A stretch of 64,000 nt of DNA from Flavobacterium sp. LHD-85. GTDB lineage: Bacteria; Bacteroidota; Bacteroidia; Flavobacteriales; Flavobacteriaceae. Made by a program: the position numbers and the translations under genes. The DNA lies in contig NZ_JAVFVR010000001.1 in the NCBI RefSeq assembly GCF_030929595.1, positions 1 to 64,000 on the forward strand, read 5' to 3'. Positions 7,801-16,434 of the stretch are shown here, one piece after another. The notes beneath the pieces are model-generated. The model did no database searches. It was not told the DNA's origin and saw only the letters and a list, made by a program, of their open reading frames with translations. Within the stretch, counting starts at the first letter, position 1. Every line of letters starts with the position of its first letter.

Positions 7801-9012
7801 TTATTTTAATTGAATGAAAATCTGTTTGTGAGTTGTTTTACCGTCATCTTTTATTTTCAAGTCTTTATTAGATTCGATTTCAAACTTTGATGCCGTTTCT
7901 ACATTTAATGAAATGTCATGGTTTCTGAAATTTTCTGAAATTTCTGGAAGCTGAATTGTAACCGTTACTTCTTTATTTTTCTGCTGAAAATCGACTTTAA
8001 TTCTGTCTCTTAACCAAATGTATTCGTAAACTTCCTGCCATGGCGCCATCCAGATTGAGTCATTTCCTTTTAATCCGTATTTGTTAGCAAGCGTTGTCAT
8101 ATAGTATTTAAAATCAGGAAAACGCATACTTAGATTCCACAGATTTGTGTTTCCAGTTCCGTGTGTGAATTCGTTAAACCAAACAGGATCTTTTTGTTGT
8201 ACAATAGAATCTATCGTTTTTAAATATCTATCCATCGTTTTAAAACTTATTGTGTCTTTTGAACTCTGAACAAAAGTTCGTGCAGAAATCATTTTATCTA
8301 AATCTACTTTTGAATCCACTTTAAAAACTGGTCCAACACCATAATAAGACGCTACCGAAAAATGTCCGTTATTAAGTGCCTCTTTTTCATATTCTAAATA
8401 ATATTTCTCATCACCTTCTCCGCCTGGAACTACAAAATGCGACATCGCAAAATCAAGATTTTGCTTTATTGAAGTTGTATTTTCAGTCACTTCTGTCAAA
8501 TAATTAGTTCCGTGTTTTGTGGCATGATGAAATCCATGATTCAAAATATCCCAACCAGCATTGTACATTTCTTTTACTTCTTTCCAAGAAAGATGCCCGC
8601 GATTTTCTGGCAAATCACGAATTGAACCTCCATTGATTGCTAATGCCAATTTAAACGGAATTTTATTTCCCATTCCGTCTGAATAAAAAAGTCCTTCAGA
8701 AGTTGTTCCGTCTCCGCCTTGATCGATTTTCCATTCGTTTATTGATGAATTGCTGATTTTTCCTCCATTCAATAACGGAAAAGCGGTTAAATAAGCCGAT
8801 CTGTAACCATCGTCGAGCGTAAAACTATACGCCAAATGTTTGTTGTATTTTAAAGAAGAAGCAGCTATTTTGATTTTATCTGCCGATTTCAATTTTATTT
8901 TGAATGAAATAGTTTTTGCTTTTGAAGAATCTTTTTGAATAATTCCGTTTGAAAAACTAGTAAAGCTTCCGAAAATTAAGATAGCTATTATAAGTAGAAT
9001 TCGTTTTGGCAT
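7801..9012 (-). CDS. polysaccharide deacetylase family protein (secreted)
   Basis: A 403-aa protein beginning with a clear Sec signal peptide (MPKRILLIIAILIFGSFTSF). The NodB-like marks are YSFTLDDGYRSAY near residues 62-74, carrying the paired aspartates, and NHGFHHATKHG near 158-168, carrying metal-binding histidines. The family removes N- or O-acetyl groups from carbohydrates at the cell surface or periplasm. The target polymer is not deducible. The extra 120 C-terminal residues look like a beta-rich accessory region. The gene is monocistronic and convergent with the M1 gene. No close match to the Bacteroidota promoter was found in the upstream 160 bases. Confidence 0.82.
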   Translation of the reverse strand: MPKRILLIIAILIFGSFTSFSNGIIQKDSSKAKTISFKIKLKSADKIKIAASSLKYNKHLAYSFTLDDGYRSAYLTAFPLLNGGKISNSSINEWKIDQGGDGTTSEGLFYSDGMGNKIPFKLALAINGGSIRDLPENRGHLSWKEVKEMYNAGWDILNHGFHHATKHGTNYLTEVTENTTSIKQNLDFAMSHFVVPGGEGDEKYYLEYEKEALNNGHFSVASYYGVGPVFKVDSKVDLDKMISARTFVQSSKDTISFKTMDRYLKTIDSIVQQKDPVWFNEFTHGTGNTNLWNLSMRFPDFKYYMTTLANKYGLKGNDSIWMAPWQEVYEYIWLRDRIKVDFQQKNKEVTVTIQLPEISENFRNHDISLNVETASKFEIESNKDLKIKDDGKTTHKQIFIQLK

Positions 9013-9132
9013 AAATTTTAGTGGTTCGTTTGCGATCTAAAAGTACATTTCTTTTTGAAAAAATATTTTAAAACTGATTCTGCCTTTAAAAATAATTTGT
9101 TCTGAATTAAAAAAGAGAACTAATTTTAAACC

Positions 9133-9140
9133 TAAATTTG
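9133..9140 (+). promoter_or_regulatory. possible -10-type element of the response regulator gene
   Basis: TAAATTTG at 9133-9140 fits TAnnTTTG and lies 38 bases before the ATG. No TTG at the proper spacing was found, so support is partial. Confidence 0.4.
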
Positions 9141-9178
9141 TACATCGAATACCAAATTCGGTTTTAGCTTATCTGCAA

Positions 9179-10522
9179 ATGACACACAAAATTTTAATTA
9201 TAGACGACGAAGAAAAACTTAGAAGTCTGCTTGCGCGAATTATAAAATCGGAAGGATTTGAAGTTTTTGAAGCCAAAGATTTAAAATCGGGTTTTAAAAA
9301 ACTGGAACAAACCGAAATTGATGTCGTTTTGTGCGATGTGAAACTTCCTGACGGAAACGGCGTTGATTTTCTTCAAAACATAAAAGGAAGTTTTCCTTTA
9401 ACAGAAGTAATTCTGCTGACTGCTTTTGGAAATATTCCTGACGGCGTTCAAGCGATGAAAAATGGCGCTTTTGATTATATTGTAAAAGGAGACGATAACG
9501 ATAAGATTATTCCGCTTCTTTATAAAGCTGTAGAAAAAGTGCATTTGCAGAAAAAAGTCCAACAGCTTGAAAAACGAATCAACGATAAATATTCTTTCAG
9601 TACCATTGTAGGAAAATCAAAGGGGATTGAGCAAGTTATTGATTTGGCGCAAAAAGTAGCCAAAACCGATTCGACTGTTTTACTTATGGGTGAAACCGGA
9701 ACCGGAAAAGAGGTTTTTGCGCAGGCAATTCATGAAAACAGCAATCGTGCAGGAAAATCTTTTGTGGCTTTGAACTGCAGTACTTTCACAAAAGAAATTT
9801 TAGAAAGCGAGCTTTTCGGTCATAAACAAGGCGCATTTACGGGAGCTGTAAAAGATAAAAAAGGTTTTATTGAAGAAGCAAACGGTGGAACATTATTCTT
9901 AGATGAAATTGGAGAAATGCCAATTGATCTTCAAGCGAAATTATTGCGTGTTTTAGAAACTTCCGAATATATTCCCGTTGGCGATACTACTCCAAAAAAA
10001 TCAAATTTCAGATTAATTGCGGCTACGAATCGTGATTTAAAAACCGAAAGTGACGAACATCGTTTCCGTTCTGATTTGTATTTCCGTTTGAATATCTTCG
10101 AAATTAAATTGCCTTCTTTACGAGAAAGAATTAAAGATATTCCGCTATTGGCCAATTATTACGTGAAGCAATTTTCTGAAAAAACGAATAAAAAAGCGTT
10201 ACACATTTCTGATGACTTTTTACAAAAACTAGAAAATTATTCTTGGCCGGGAAATATTCGTGAACTCAAAAATGTCATCGAAAGATCGGTTATTTTGAGC
10301 AATGGCGATATTTTAACTTCGGATGTTCTTCCTTATGAAATGCAGCACCAAGCTGAAAATAATTCTAAACCAATGTCTGCTTTCTCCATGCAAAGTGTTG
10401 AAAAACTTCATATTCAAAAGGTTTTAAATTATACGAAAGGAAATAAGGCTGAAACGGCCAGATTATTGGAAATTGGAATTGCGACTTTGTATAGAAAATT
10501 GGAAGAGTATCAAATTCAATAA
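9179..10522 (+). CDS. sigma-54-dependent response regulator (NtrC family), probable Kdp regulator
   Basis: A 447-aa three-domain regulator. The receiver has acidic residues D9 and D10, phospho-acceptor D53 (LCDVKLPDGNG), then LLTAFG and a conserved lysine near residue 101. The AAA+ domain (about 140-375) has Walker A GETGTGKE near 171-178, the sigma-54-contacting GAFTGA loop near 219-224 and Walker B GGTLFLDEIGEMP. A Fis-type HTH closes the protein (VLNYTKGNKAETARLLEIGI). It should activate RpoN promoters when phosphorylated. No kinase is adjacent; the nearest are the KdpD half and the histidine kinase at the far end of the kdp cluster, so it is inferred to replace KdpE. A terminator at 10724-10753 separates it from the structural genes. 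Confidence 0.9.
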   Translation: MTHKILIIDDEEKLRSLLARIIKSEGFEVFEAKDLKSGFKKLEQTEIDVVLCDVKLPDGNGVDFLQNIKGSFPLTEVILLTAFGNIPDGVQAMKNGAFDYIVKGDDNDKIIPLLYKAVEKVHLQKKVQQLEKRINDKYSFSTIVGKSKGIEQVIDLAQKVAKTDSTVLLMGETGTGKEVFAQAIHENSNRAGKSFVALNCSTFTKEILESELFGHKQGAFTGAVKDKKGFIEEANGGTLFLDEIGEMPIDLQAKLLRVLETSEYIPVGDTTPKKSNFRLIAATNRDLKTESDEHRFRSDLYFRLNIFEIKLPSLRERIKDIPLLANYYVKQFSEKTNKKALHISDDFLQKLENYSWPGNIRELKNVIERSVILSNGDILTSDVLPYEMQHQAENNSKPMSAFSMQSVEKLHIQKVLNYTKGNKAETARLLEIGIATLYRKLEEYQIQ

Positions 10523-10542
10523 CAATAACAATATCAATTTTT

Positions 10543-10701
10543 AAAGCTTCGGAGAAGCACAATATTTATAGATTATTTATTGCCAATGAGAAAAAGCTCC
10601 AGAGGAGCGACACCTACGTAATCAAAAAAATATGCCACCCCGCTGGGGCTCTGATAAATGTGATTCTTCATTTCTATAAATATTTCGCTCCTCCGGAGCT
10701 T
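10543..10701. repeat. ~160-bp palindromic dispersed element
   Basis: Terminal inverted arms AAGCTTCGGAGAAGC (left) and GCTCCTCCGGAGCTT (right) each continue into CTATAAATATT-type sequence. Inside are a third GCTCC-GGAGC block (AGCTCCAGAGGAGCG) and the GC-rich hairpin CCACCCCGCTGGGGCTC. It contains no reading frame. The blocks resemble repeats I recall from flavobacterial intergenic regions, which is memory rather than measured. Confidence 0.7.
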
Positions 10702-10723
10702 GGCAACAACATATCAAAACGAG

Positions 10724-10753
10724 AAAAGCTTATCAAAATGATAGGCTTTTTTT
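10724..10753 (+). terminator. intrinsic terminator after the response regulator
   Basis: AAAAGCTTATCA pairs with TGATAGGCTTTT (one G-U pair) around a short A loop and is followed by a T run to 10753. It ends the regulator transcript before the kdp structural genes. Confidence 0.8.
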
Positions 10754-10870
10754 ATGCCTGATTTTTGGCACAAAACTACATTTCTTTTATTTACAGCACT
10801 TTAACTGTAACTTGATTTTTTCGGAACATCTTTTGGCATAAAGAGGAAGAACATTAAAAATTCATTCCAA

Positions 10871-11152
10871 ATGAAAAATCAAGTTACCTCAATCTACAAA
10901 CAAGCAGAACGATTTGCTGAGATCACTAAAAAAAATATTATCTGTGGTAATATCGTTCGAGCAAAAAAATGCTTAGCGCTTGCTGAACGGTTATTTATAA
11001 ACGGAAGTGTTGAAACTAAAAATGCTATTTCTAACGTGTACGTTTTTTCGGTTTCGTCTTTTATGGAAATGCGTCACTGCAATATTTCACATCTTTTCCC
11101 ACAAACGCTTAAAGCCGAATATATCAAGCAGGTTAATGCTTCGGGAGTATAA
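10871..11152 (+). CDS. 93-aa protein of the kdp locus, function unknown (possibly DUF7674)
   Basis: A 93-aa soluble protein with no signal peptide or membrane segment. The helical N-terminal half (IYKQAERFAEITKKNIICGN) has the look of a tetratricopeptide-like helical pair, with LALAERLF as the second helix; the C-terminal half carries an HCNISHLFPQ segment with one cysteine and two histidines. I do not securely recognise it; it may belong to the DUF7674 group that I associate weakly with Bacteroidota kdp operons. It is the first gene after the regulator's terminator and reads toward kdpF 163 bases later. Being first in the structural operon suggests a role in Kdp assembly or signalling, which is inference only. 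Confidence 0.7.
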   Translation: MKNQVTSIYKQAERFAEITKKNIICGNIVRAKKCLALAERLFINGSVETKNAISNVYVFSVSSFMEMRHCNISHLFPQTLKAEYIKQVNASGV

Positions 11153-11228
11153 AGTTTAATCGGTTAACTGTTTAATCGAAAAAATCTGAAATCTAAAGTT
11201 TACAATCTTAAATCTAAAATAATCTCCT

Positions 11229-11312
11229 ATGATCACCTTTCTTTTACTCGCATTGGCCGTTGTGCTGTTTGCCATTTGTTTTCTGTCAGTTGAATTCTTT
11301 GAAAAAATCTAA
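11229..11312 (+). CDS. 27-aa single-pass membrane peptide upstream of kdpF
   Basis: ATG at 11229 to TAA at 11310-11312 encodes MITFLLLALAVVLFAICFLS followed by VEFFEKI. It is one uninterrupted hydrophobic helix with a short charged tail. Only three bases separate it from the kdpF start, which argues for real translation and coupling. It resembles KdpF in size, helix-first layout and the final E-K tail, so it may be a diverged KdpF paralogue or a second small Kdp subunit. It is too short for ordinary gene calling. Confidence rests on context and on the strongly non-random hydrophobic composition; expression is unproven. Confidence 0.65.
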   Translation: MITFLLLALAVVLFAICFLSVEFFEKI

Positions 11313-11315
11313 ATC

Positions 11316-11393
11316 ATGACTGCACTATTTATTATTTCAATCGCCGTTTTCGTGTATTTGATTTATGTATTAATCAAACCTGAAAAATTTTAA
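11316..11393 (+). CDS. kdpF: potassium-transporting ATPase subunit KdpF
   Basis: ATG at 11316 to TAA at 11391-11393 encodes a 25-aa peptide, MTALFIISIAVFVYLIYVLI followed by KPEKF. The single helix and the terminal KPEKF are characteristic of KdpF, the small subunit that stabilises the KdpABC complex in the inner membrane. Location 106 bases before kdpA is the usual place. The preceding 27-aa peptide ends three bases upstream. Confidence 0.9.
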   Translation: MTALFIISIAVFVYLIYVLIKPEKF

Positions 11394-11499
11394 ATCATGT
11401 AAAAAGTGAAATGCTTTAAGTGAAATGTAAACATAAATTTTATTCATCAACCCATTTTACAAATCACCTCTCACCTTTCACTAAAAAATATAAAAAATT

Positions 11500-13221
11500 A
11501 TGAATACAGAATTAATAGGCGTCATAGGTATTTTTATTCTTACCATTGTTTTAGCAATTCCTTTCGGAAAATATATTGCTAAAGTTTTCCTAGGAAATAA
11601 AACGCTTCTTGACCCGATTTTCAATCCAATTGAAAAACTTATTTTTAAAATCAGCGGTATCAATCCAGCTGAAGAAATGAACTGGAAACAACACTTAAAA
11701 GCACTTTTAAGCATCAATATGGTTTGGTTCTTTCTTTGCTTTTTTGTTTTGCTTTTTCAGGGTTCTTTGCCTTTAAATCCAGATAACAACCCCTCAATGA
11801 CACCAGATCTAGCATTTAATACTGCTATTTCATTTTTAGTCAATTGTAACTTGCAGCATTATTCAGGCGAAAGCGGGGTTTCTTATCTTTCACAAATCGT
11901 CTTGATGTTTCTTCAATTTGTTTCTGCCGCTATCGGAATCGCTGCTGCCGCTATGATTTTTACAGCAATGAAAGAAAGAACAACAGAACAATTGGGTAAT
12001 TTCTACAATTATTTCGTAAAAAGCTGTACTCGCATCTTATTGCCACTTTCAGCAATTGTAGCTATCGCATTAGTTTTCAGCGGCACTCCAATGACTTTTG
12101 AGGGTAAAGATGCCATTACAACGCTACAAGGAGATCATGTAGAAGTTTCTCGCGGACCTGCAGCAGCTTTTATTGCCATTAAACATATTGGTACAAACGG
12201 TGGTGGATTTTTTGGAGCCAACTCAGCGCATCCATTAGAAAACCCAACTTATTTTACTAACGGAGTTGAGCTTTGGGCACAAATGATTATTCCGTTTGCG
12301 ATGATATTTGCTCTTGGATTTTACCTTAACAAAAGAAGGCTGTCGAATATTATTTTTGGTGTAATGACAGTTGGTTTTTTACTCTTGGTTGTTCCAACCG
12401 TTATGAGTGAAATCAACGGAAATCCTGCTATTGAAAAAATGGGTATCGCACAGACAACTGGCGCAATGGAAGGAAAAGAAGTTCGGTTTGGTCCCGCAAT
12501 TTCAGGTTTTTGGAGTATTGCTACAACAGTAATTTCTACCGGTTCTGTAAACAGTATGCACGATAGTTCTATGCCTATTTCTGGTGCTATGCAATTGTTG
12601 TCTATGATGGTAAATGCCTTTTACGGCGGCTGCGGTGTTGGTATTTTAAACTACTACATTTTCATTATTCTGGCTGTATTTATCTCCGGATTAATGGTTG
12701 GTCGAACTCCAGAGTTTTTAGGCAAGAAAATCGAAGCGCGGGAGGTTAAAATTGCTGCTTTTATCGCTATTCTTCATCCTTTATTAATATTAGCAGGAAC
12801 TGCTTTAGCATCTTATTTTGCTGCGCATGATACTGCAATGGGTTATTGGTTTAACGGCAACGCGACAGGCTGGTTAAACAATCCTGGCAACCATGGATTC
12901 TCAGAAATGTTATACGAATATACTTCAAGCGCTGCTAATAACGGTTCAGGTTTTGAAGGTTTGGGAGATAATAATCCGTTCTGGAATATCACTACGGGAA
13001 TTGTATTACTGCTAAGCCGTTTTATTCCAATCATTGGTCCATTGGCAATTGCAGGTTTACTGGCAGGTAAAAAATACATTCCGGAGAGTGCAGGAACTTT
13101 AAAAACGGATACATCGATTTTCGGAATTATGACTTTTGCTGTAATTGCCATTATTGCGGCTTTATCTTTCTTTCCAGCGTTGGCTTTAGGTCCATTGGCA
13201 GAATTCTTTACACTAAAATAA
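11500..13221 (+). CDS. kdpA: potassium-transporting ATPase subunit A (KdpA)
   Basis: A 573-aa polytopic membrane protein, the K+-binding and translocating subunit of the high-affinity Kdp P-type ATPase. It has about ten membrane segments and the selectivity-filter loops expected of the SKT-like fold: NCNLQHYSGE near 112-121, GTNGGGFFGANSAHP near 231-245, SMHDSSMPISG near 350-360 and a fourth near NNGSGFEGLGDNNPFW. Length is slightly above the E. coli protein. It follows kdpF and precedes kdpB with a 137-base spacer that contains a dispersed repeat. Transcription most likely comes from upstream of 10871 under control of the NtrC-type regulator, which is inference. Confidence 0.97.
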   Translation: MNTELIGVIGIFILTIVLAIPFGKYIAKVFLGNKTLLDPIFNPIEKLIFKISGINPAEEMNWKQHLKALLSINMVWFFLCFFVLLFQGSLPLNPDNNPSMTPDLAFNTAISFLVNCNLQHYSGESGVSYLSQIVLMFLQFVSAAIGIAAAAMIFTAMKERTTEQLGNFYNYFVKSCTRILLPLSAIVAIALVFSGTPMTFEGKDAITTLQGDHVEVSRGPAAAFIAIKHIGTNGGGFFGANSAHPLENPTYFTNGVELWAQMIIPFAMIFALGFYLNKRRLSNIIFGVMTVGFLLLVVPTVMSEINGNPAIEKMGIAQTTGAMEGKEVRFGPAISGFWSIATTVISTGSVNSMHDSSMPISGAMQLLSMMVNAFYGGCGVGILNYYIFIILAVFISGLMVGRTPEFLGKKIEAREVKIAAFIAILHPLLILAGTALASYFAAHDTAMGYWFNGNATGWLNNPGNHGFSEMLYEYTSSAANNGSGFEGLGDNNPFWNITTGIVLLLSRFIPIIGPLAIAGLLAGKKYIPESAGTLKTDTSIFGIMTFAVIAIIAALSFFPALALGPLAEFFTLK

Positions 13222-13250
13222 TAACTCATTTTTCAATGCTGAAAATATTC

Positions 13251-13330
13251 TAAACACATAGCTATGTGCATGTATGCAAGTGAAACGCCTTTACCACAAA
13301 GTAAAAATCTATGTCTCTATGTGTTTAAAT
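13251..13330. repeat. CACATAG dispersed repeat, copy 1 (kdpA-kdpB spacer)
   Basis: The element starts with AAACACATAGCTATGTG, contains CAAGTGAAACGCCTTTA and CCACAAAG, and ends AAATCTATGTCTCTATGTGT. The same blocks in the same order recur at 26124-26265. Ends CACATAG and CTATGTG are inverted, so the unit can fold. Confidence 0.8.
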
Positions 13331-13358
13331 AAATCAGTTAAACAAAATAATATAAAAA

Positions 13359-15416
13359 ATGACAACTAATAAATCCACATCATTGTTTGAAAGCAAACAG
13401 GTAAAAGAAGCCTTAGTGCAATCTTTTGTCAAGCTGAACCCAAAAATGATGATCAAAAATCCGGTAATGTTTACCGTAGAAATTGGAACTGCAATTATGT
13501 TTGCTGTTTGCGTTTCGATCTTAATGGGCGCAAATGACCAAGGAAGTTTTACTTATAACTTAATTGTTTTCTTGATTTTACTGGCAACGCTTTTATTTGC
13601 CAATTTCGCCGAAGCCATTGCCGAAGCAAGAGGAAAAGCACAAGCTGATAGTTTACGAAAAACAAGAGAAGAAACTCCTGCAAGACAAATTCTGCCAAAC
13701 GGAGAAATTAAAAACATCAGTTCCTCAGCATTAAAAAAAGATGATATTTTCATTTGCGAAGCCGGTGATTTAATTGCAGCCGACGGAGAAATTATCGAAG
13801 GTTTGGCCACGATAGATGAAAGTGCCATTACTGGAGAAAGTGCCCCTGTAATTAGAGAAGCTGGCGGAGATAAATCATCTGTAACTGGAGGAACAAAAGT
13901 ATTATCTGATAAAATTAAAGTAAAAGTAACTTCTGAACCTGGCGAAAGCTTCTTAGATAAAATGATTGCTTTGGTTGAAGGTGCAAGCCGTCAGAAAACG
14001 CCAAACGAAATTGCCTTGACCATTTTATTAGCCGCATTTACTTTAATTTTCGTGATTGTGTGCGTTACGCTAAAACCGTTTGCCGACTATGCCAACGCGC
14101 CCATCACGATCGCGGCTTTCATTGCTTTGTTCGTTTGTTTGATTCCTACTACAATTGGTGGTTTGCTTTCTGCGATTGGTATTGCGGGAATGGACAGAGC
14201 TTTACGAGCTAACGTAATTACAAAATCTGGTAAAGCGGTTGAAACTGCCGGAGATATTGATGTACTGCTTTTGGATAAAACAGGAACCATCACCATTGGA
14301 AACAGAAAAGCAACCAATTTTTATCCAACAAAAGGAATTTCTTTTGATGATTTCGTGAAATCGGCTGTTTTGAGTTCGCTTGCAGATGATACTCCCGAAG
14401 GAAAAAGTATTCTCGAATTAAGTGAAATAATTGATGTGAAAAGCGAAACAAAAGCAAGTGCTTTAAAAAATACTTCTGAAATTTCACACACCATCAAATT
14501 TACAGCTGAAACTAGAACTTCTGGAGTTGTATTAAAAGACGGAACAAATATTCGAAAAGGTGCTCAAGATGCTGCAAAAAACATTGCGCAACAAGCTGGA
14601 AATTCTTTCCCAGAAGATACTGCACAACAAGTAATTTCAATTTCGTCTAACGGAGGAACACCTTTAGTAGTCATTAAAAATAATGAAATTCAAGGTGTAA
14701 TCGAACTTCAGGACATCATTAAAACCGGAATGAAAGAACGTTTTGAGCGCTTACGCCGAATGGGAATTAAAACGGTTATGGTTACAGGTGATAACCCTTT
14801 GACAGCCAAATTTATTGCTGAAAAAGCTGGTGTAGATGATTTTATTGCCGAAGCTAAACCTGAGGATAAAATGAACTACATCCGAAAAGAACAAGCTGAA
14901 GGACGCCTAGTTGCCATGATGGGTGACGGAACAAATGATGCTCCTGCCCTTGCACAAGCCAATGTTGGAGTTGCTATGAACAGCGGAACTCAAGCGGCAA
15001 AAGAAGCTGGAAATATGGTTGACCTTGACAATGACCCAACGAAACTAATCGAGATTGTTGAAATTGGAAAACAGCTTTTAATGACTCGAGGTACTTTAAC
15101 TACTTTTTCTATTGCAAATGACGTTGCGAAATATTTTGCTATTGTTCCTGCTCTTTTTATTACTGCAATTCCTGCGCTTCAAGGTTTGAATATTATGCAT
15201 TTGCATAGTCCTGAAAGTGCTATTTTATCGGCTGTAATTTTCAATGCGATTATCATTCCGATTTTGATTCCGCTGGCATTGAAAGGTGTTGAATATCGAC
15301 CAATTGGAGCTAGTGCGATCTTAAAAAGAAATCTTTTGATTTATGGACTTGGCGGATTGATTGTTCCTTTTATCGGAATTAAAGTTATTGATTTGATAGT
15401 TGCAATCTTTATGTAA
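13359..15416 (+). CDS. kdpB: potassium-transporting ATPase subunit B (KdpB)
   Basis: A 685-aa P-type ATPase catalytic subunit that hydrolyses ATP to drive K+ uptake through KdpA. Visible motifs: the actuator loop ITGESAP near 156-162, the phosphorylation site [10 protein letters not shown] with D306, KGAQDA in the nucleotide-binding domain and the hinge [17 protein letters not shown] with G522-D523. Length equals the usual 680-690 aa. The kdpA spacer upstream carries the CACATAG repeat; the kdpC spacer downstream carries a perfect palindrome. No frame defects were seen. It acts in the inner membrane with KdpA, KdpC and KdpF. Confidence 0.98.
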   Translation: MTTNKSTSLFESKQVKEALVQSFVKLNPKMMIKNPVMFTVEIGTAIMFAVCVSILMGANDQGSFTYNLIVFLILLATLLFANFAEAIAEARGKAQADSLRKTREETPARQILPNGEIKNISSSALKKDDIFICEAGDLIAADGEIIEGLATIDESAITGESAPVIREAGGDKSSVTGGTKVLSDKIKVKVTSEPGESFLDKMIALVEGASRQKTPNEIALTILLAAFTLIFVIVCVTLKPFADYANAPITIAAFIALFVCLIPTTIGGLLSAIGIAGMDRALRANVITKSGKAVETAGDIDVLLLDKTGTITIGNRKATNFYPTKGISFDDFVKSAVLSSLADDTPEGKSILELSEIIDVKSETKASALKNTSEISHTIKFTAETRTSGVVLKDGTNIRKGAQDAAKNIAQQAGNSFPEDTAQQVISISSNGGTPLVVIKNNEIQGVIELQDIIKTGMKERFERLRRMGIKTVMVTGDNPLTAKFIAEKAGVDDFIAEAKPEDKMNYIRKEQAEGRLVAMMGDGTNDAPALAQANVGVAMNSGTQAAKEAGNMVDLDNDPTKLIEIVEIGKQLLMTRGTLTTFSIANDVAKYFAIVPALFITAIPALQGLNIMHLHSPESAILSAVIFNAIIIPILIPLALKGVEYRPIGASAILKRNLLIYGLGGLIVPFIGIKVIDLIVAIFM

Positions 15417-15421
15417 AAATC

Positions 15422-15454
15422 AAACCCGACAGGTTTTAAAAACCTGTCGGGTTT
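15422..15454. repeat. perfect palindrome between kdpB and kdpC (copy 2)
   Basis: Arms AAACCCGACAGGTTTT and AAAACCTGTCGGGTTT flank one base. The central 31 bases are identical to those at 1065-1095. It begins five bases after the kdpB stop and would form a very stable hairpin in the operon mRNA. Confidence 0.85.
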
Positions 15455-15548
15455 ACGAAAACTCAAATAAAAACATGACTTCGATTTGCTAAGCTTTCTA
15501 AAAAAACTTAGAACCTTAGCAACTTAGTCTCTTAGAATCTTCAAAAAA

Positions 15549-16100
15549 ATGAAAAATCTATTTTCACTCATAAAACTTACTGTCGCTACATTAATCTTGT
15601 TCGCAGTTATTTATCCTTTAGCGATTTACGGAATTGCACAAATGGCTCCAAATCAAGGAAAAGGAGAAACTATTTCGGTTAACGGAAAAGTCGTTGGTTA
15701 TCAAAAAATCGGACAAAAGTTCGATAAATCAAATTATTTCTGGGGAAGGCCTTCGGCTGTTGATTATAATGCGGCGGGAAGTGCCGGAAGCAATAAAGGC
15801 CCAAGCAATGCTGAATATCTAGCTTTGGTTCAAAAAAGAATTGATACGCTTTTATTGGTTCATCCGTACTTGAAAAAATCTGAAATTCCAGCTGATATGG
15901 TTACAGCTTCAGGAAGCGGTTTAGATCCGAATGTTTCTCCGCAAGGCGCTTTGATTCAGGTGAAACGAATTGCTAAAGAGCGAAATTTAGCTGAAGCGAA
16001 AGTAAAAGCTTTAGTAGAATCTAAAATTAATTCGGCTGTTGTTGGTCCTGAAACTGTTAATGTTTTGGAATTGAATGTGGCTTTGGATCAGCTTCGCTAG
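15549..16100 (+). CDS. kdpC: potassium-transporting ATPase subunit C (KdpC)
   Basis: A 183-aa subunit with one N-terminal membrane helix (about residues 8-30) and a periplasmic domain. Family hallmarks are the FWGRPSAVDYNAAGSAGSN stretch near 57-76, the SGLDPNVSPQGALIQV stretch near 123-138 and the C-terminal LNVALDQL. KdpC is needed for assembly and high-affinity function of the KdpFABC complex. It follows kdpB by 132 bases, a spacer holding the palindrome and low-complexity CTTAG-type sequence, so the operon is unusually loosely packed. Confidence 0.96.
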   Translation: MKNLFSLIKLTVATLILFAVIYPLAIYGIAQMAPNQGKGETISVNGKVVGYQKIGQKFDKSNYFWGRPSAVDYNAAGSAGSNKGPSNAEYLALVQKRIDTLLLVHPYLKKSEIPADMVTASGSGLDPNVSPQGALIQVKRIAKERNLAEAKVKALVESKINSAVVGPETVNVLELNVALDQLR

Positions 16101-16145
16101 AAGAGGTTCTGAGGTTCTGAGTCGCTAAGGTTCTAAGGCTTTTAT

Positions 16146-16172
16146 CCTGCAAGGTTTTCAAAACCTTGTAGG
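16146..16172. repeat. AGGTTTT-type short palindrome
   Basis: CCTGCAAGGTTTT and AAAACCTTGTAGG flank one base with a single mismatch. It shares the AGGTTTT-N-AAAACCT core with the elements at 1065, 15422 and 16364. Confidence 0.7.
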
Positions 16173-16216
16173 CATGAAAAATCTGCATCAAGTATTATCA
16201 TGAAGTAACCGTGTAA

Positions 16217-16320
16217 TTGTCATCCTGAGGAACGAAGAATCACACTCGAAACTCTGTCTGCATGATCGCCAATCTTTGTCGAGCTACTTGCGGAGATCCC
16301 TCGTTCTTAGGGATGACAAA
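16217..16320. repeat. TGTCATCCTGAGGAACGA dispersed element
   Basis: Left arm TTGTCATCCTGAGGAACGA and right arm TCGTTCTTAGGGATGACAAA are inverted copies with a few mismatches around about 65 bases including CCAATCTTTGTCGAGCT. The form matches a repeat I recall from many Bacteroidota intergenic regions. It has no reading frame. Confidence 0.75.
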
Positions 16321-16363
16321 AAATGCAAGAATTGGAATCTAAAAACTAAACTTACAATAAATA

Positions 16364-16390
16364 CCTAACAGGTTTTGAAAACCTGTTAGG
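16364..16390. repeat. perfect 27-bp AGGTTTT-type palindrome
   Basis: Arms CCTAACAGGTTTT and AAAACCTGTTAGG flank a single G. It belongs to the same sequence family as the palindromes at 1065 and 15422. Confidence 0.8.
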
Positions 16391-16434
16391 ATATGAAAAT
16401 ATTATAATACAAAAACGCCTTTTTTACCCCAAAT

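Noticed and set aside
10543..10701. CRISPR-like repeat
   Set aside because: Arms are inverted, not direct, with no regular spacers and no cas genes nearby. The same applies to the other palindromes of the kdp region.
10766..10838. TGGCA boxes at 10766-10770 and 10834-10838 as sigma-54 -24 elements for the kdp operon
   Set aside because: Neither has a GC-containing -12 box at the correct distance. The NtrC-type regulator makes a sigma-54 promoter likely somewhere, but these do not qualify from sequence.
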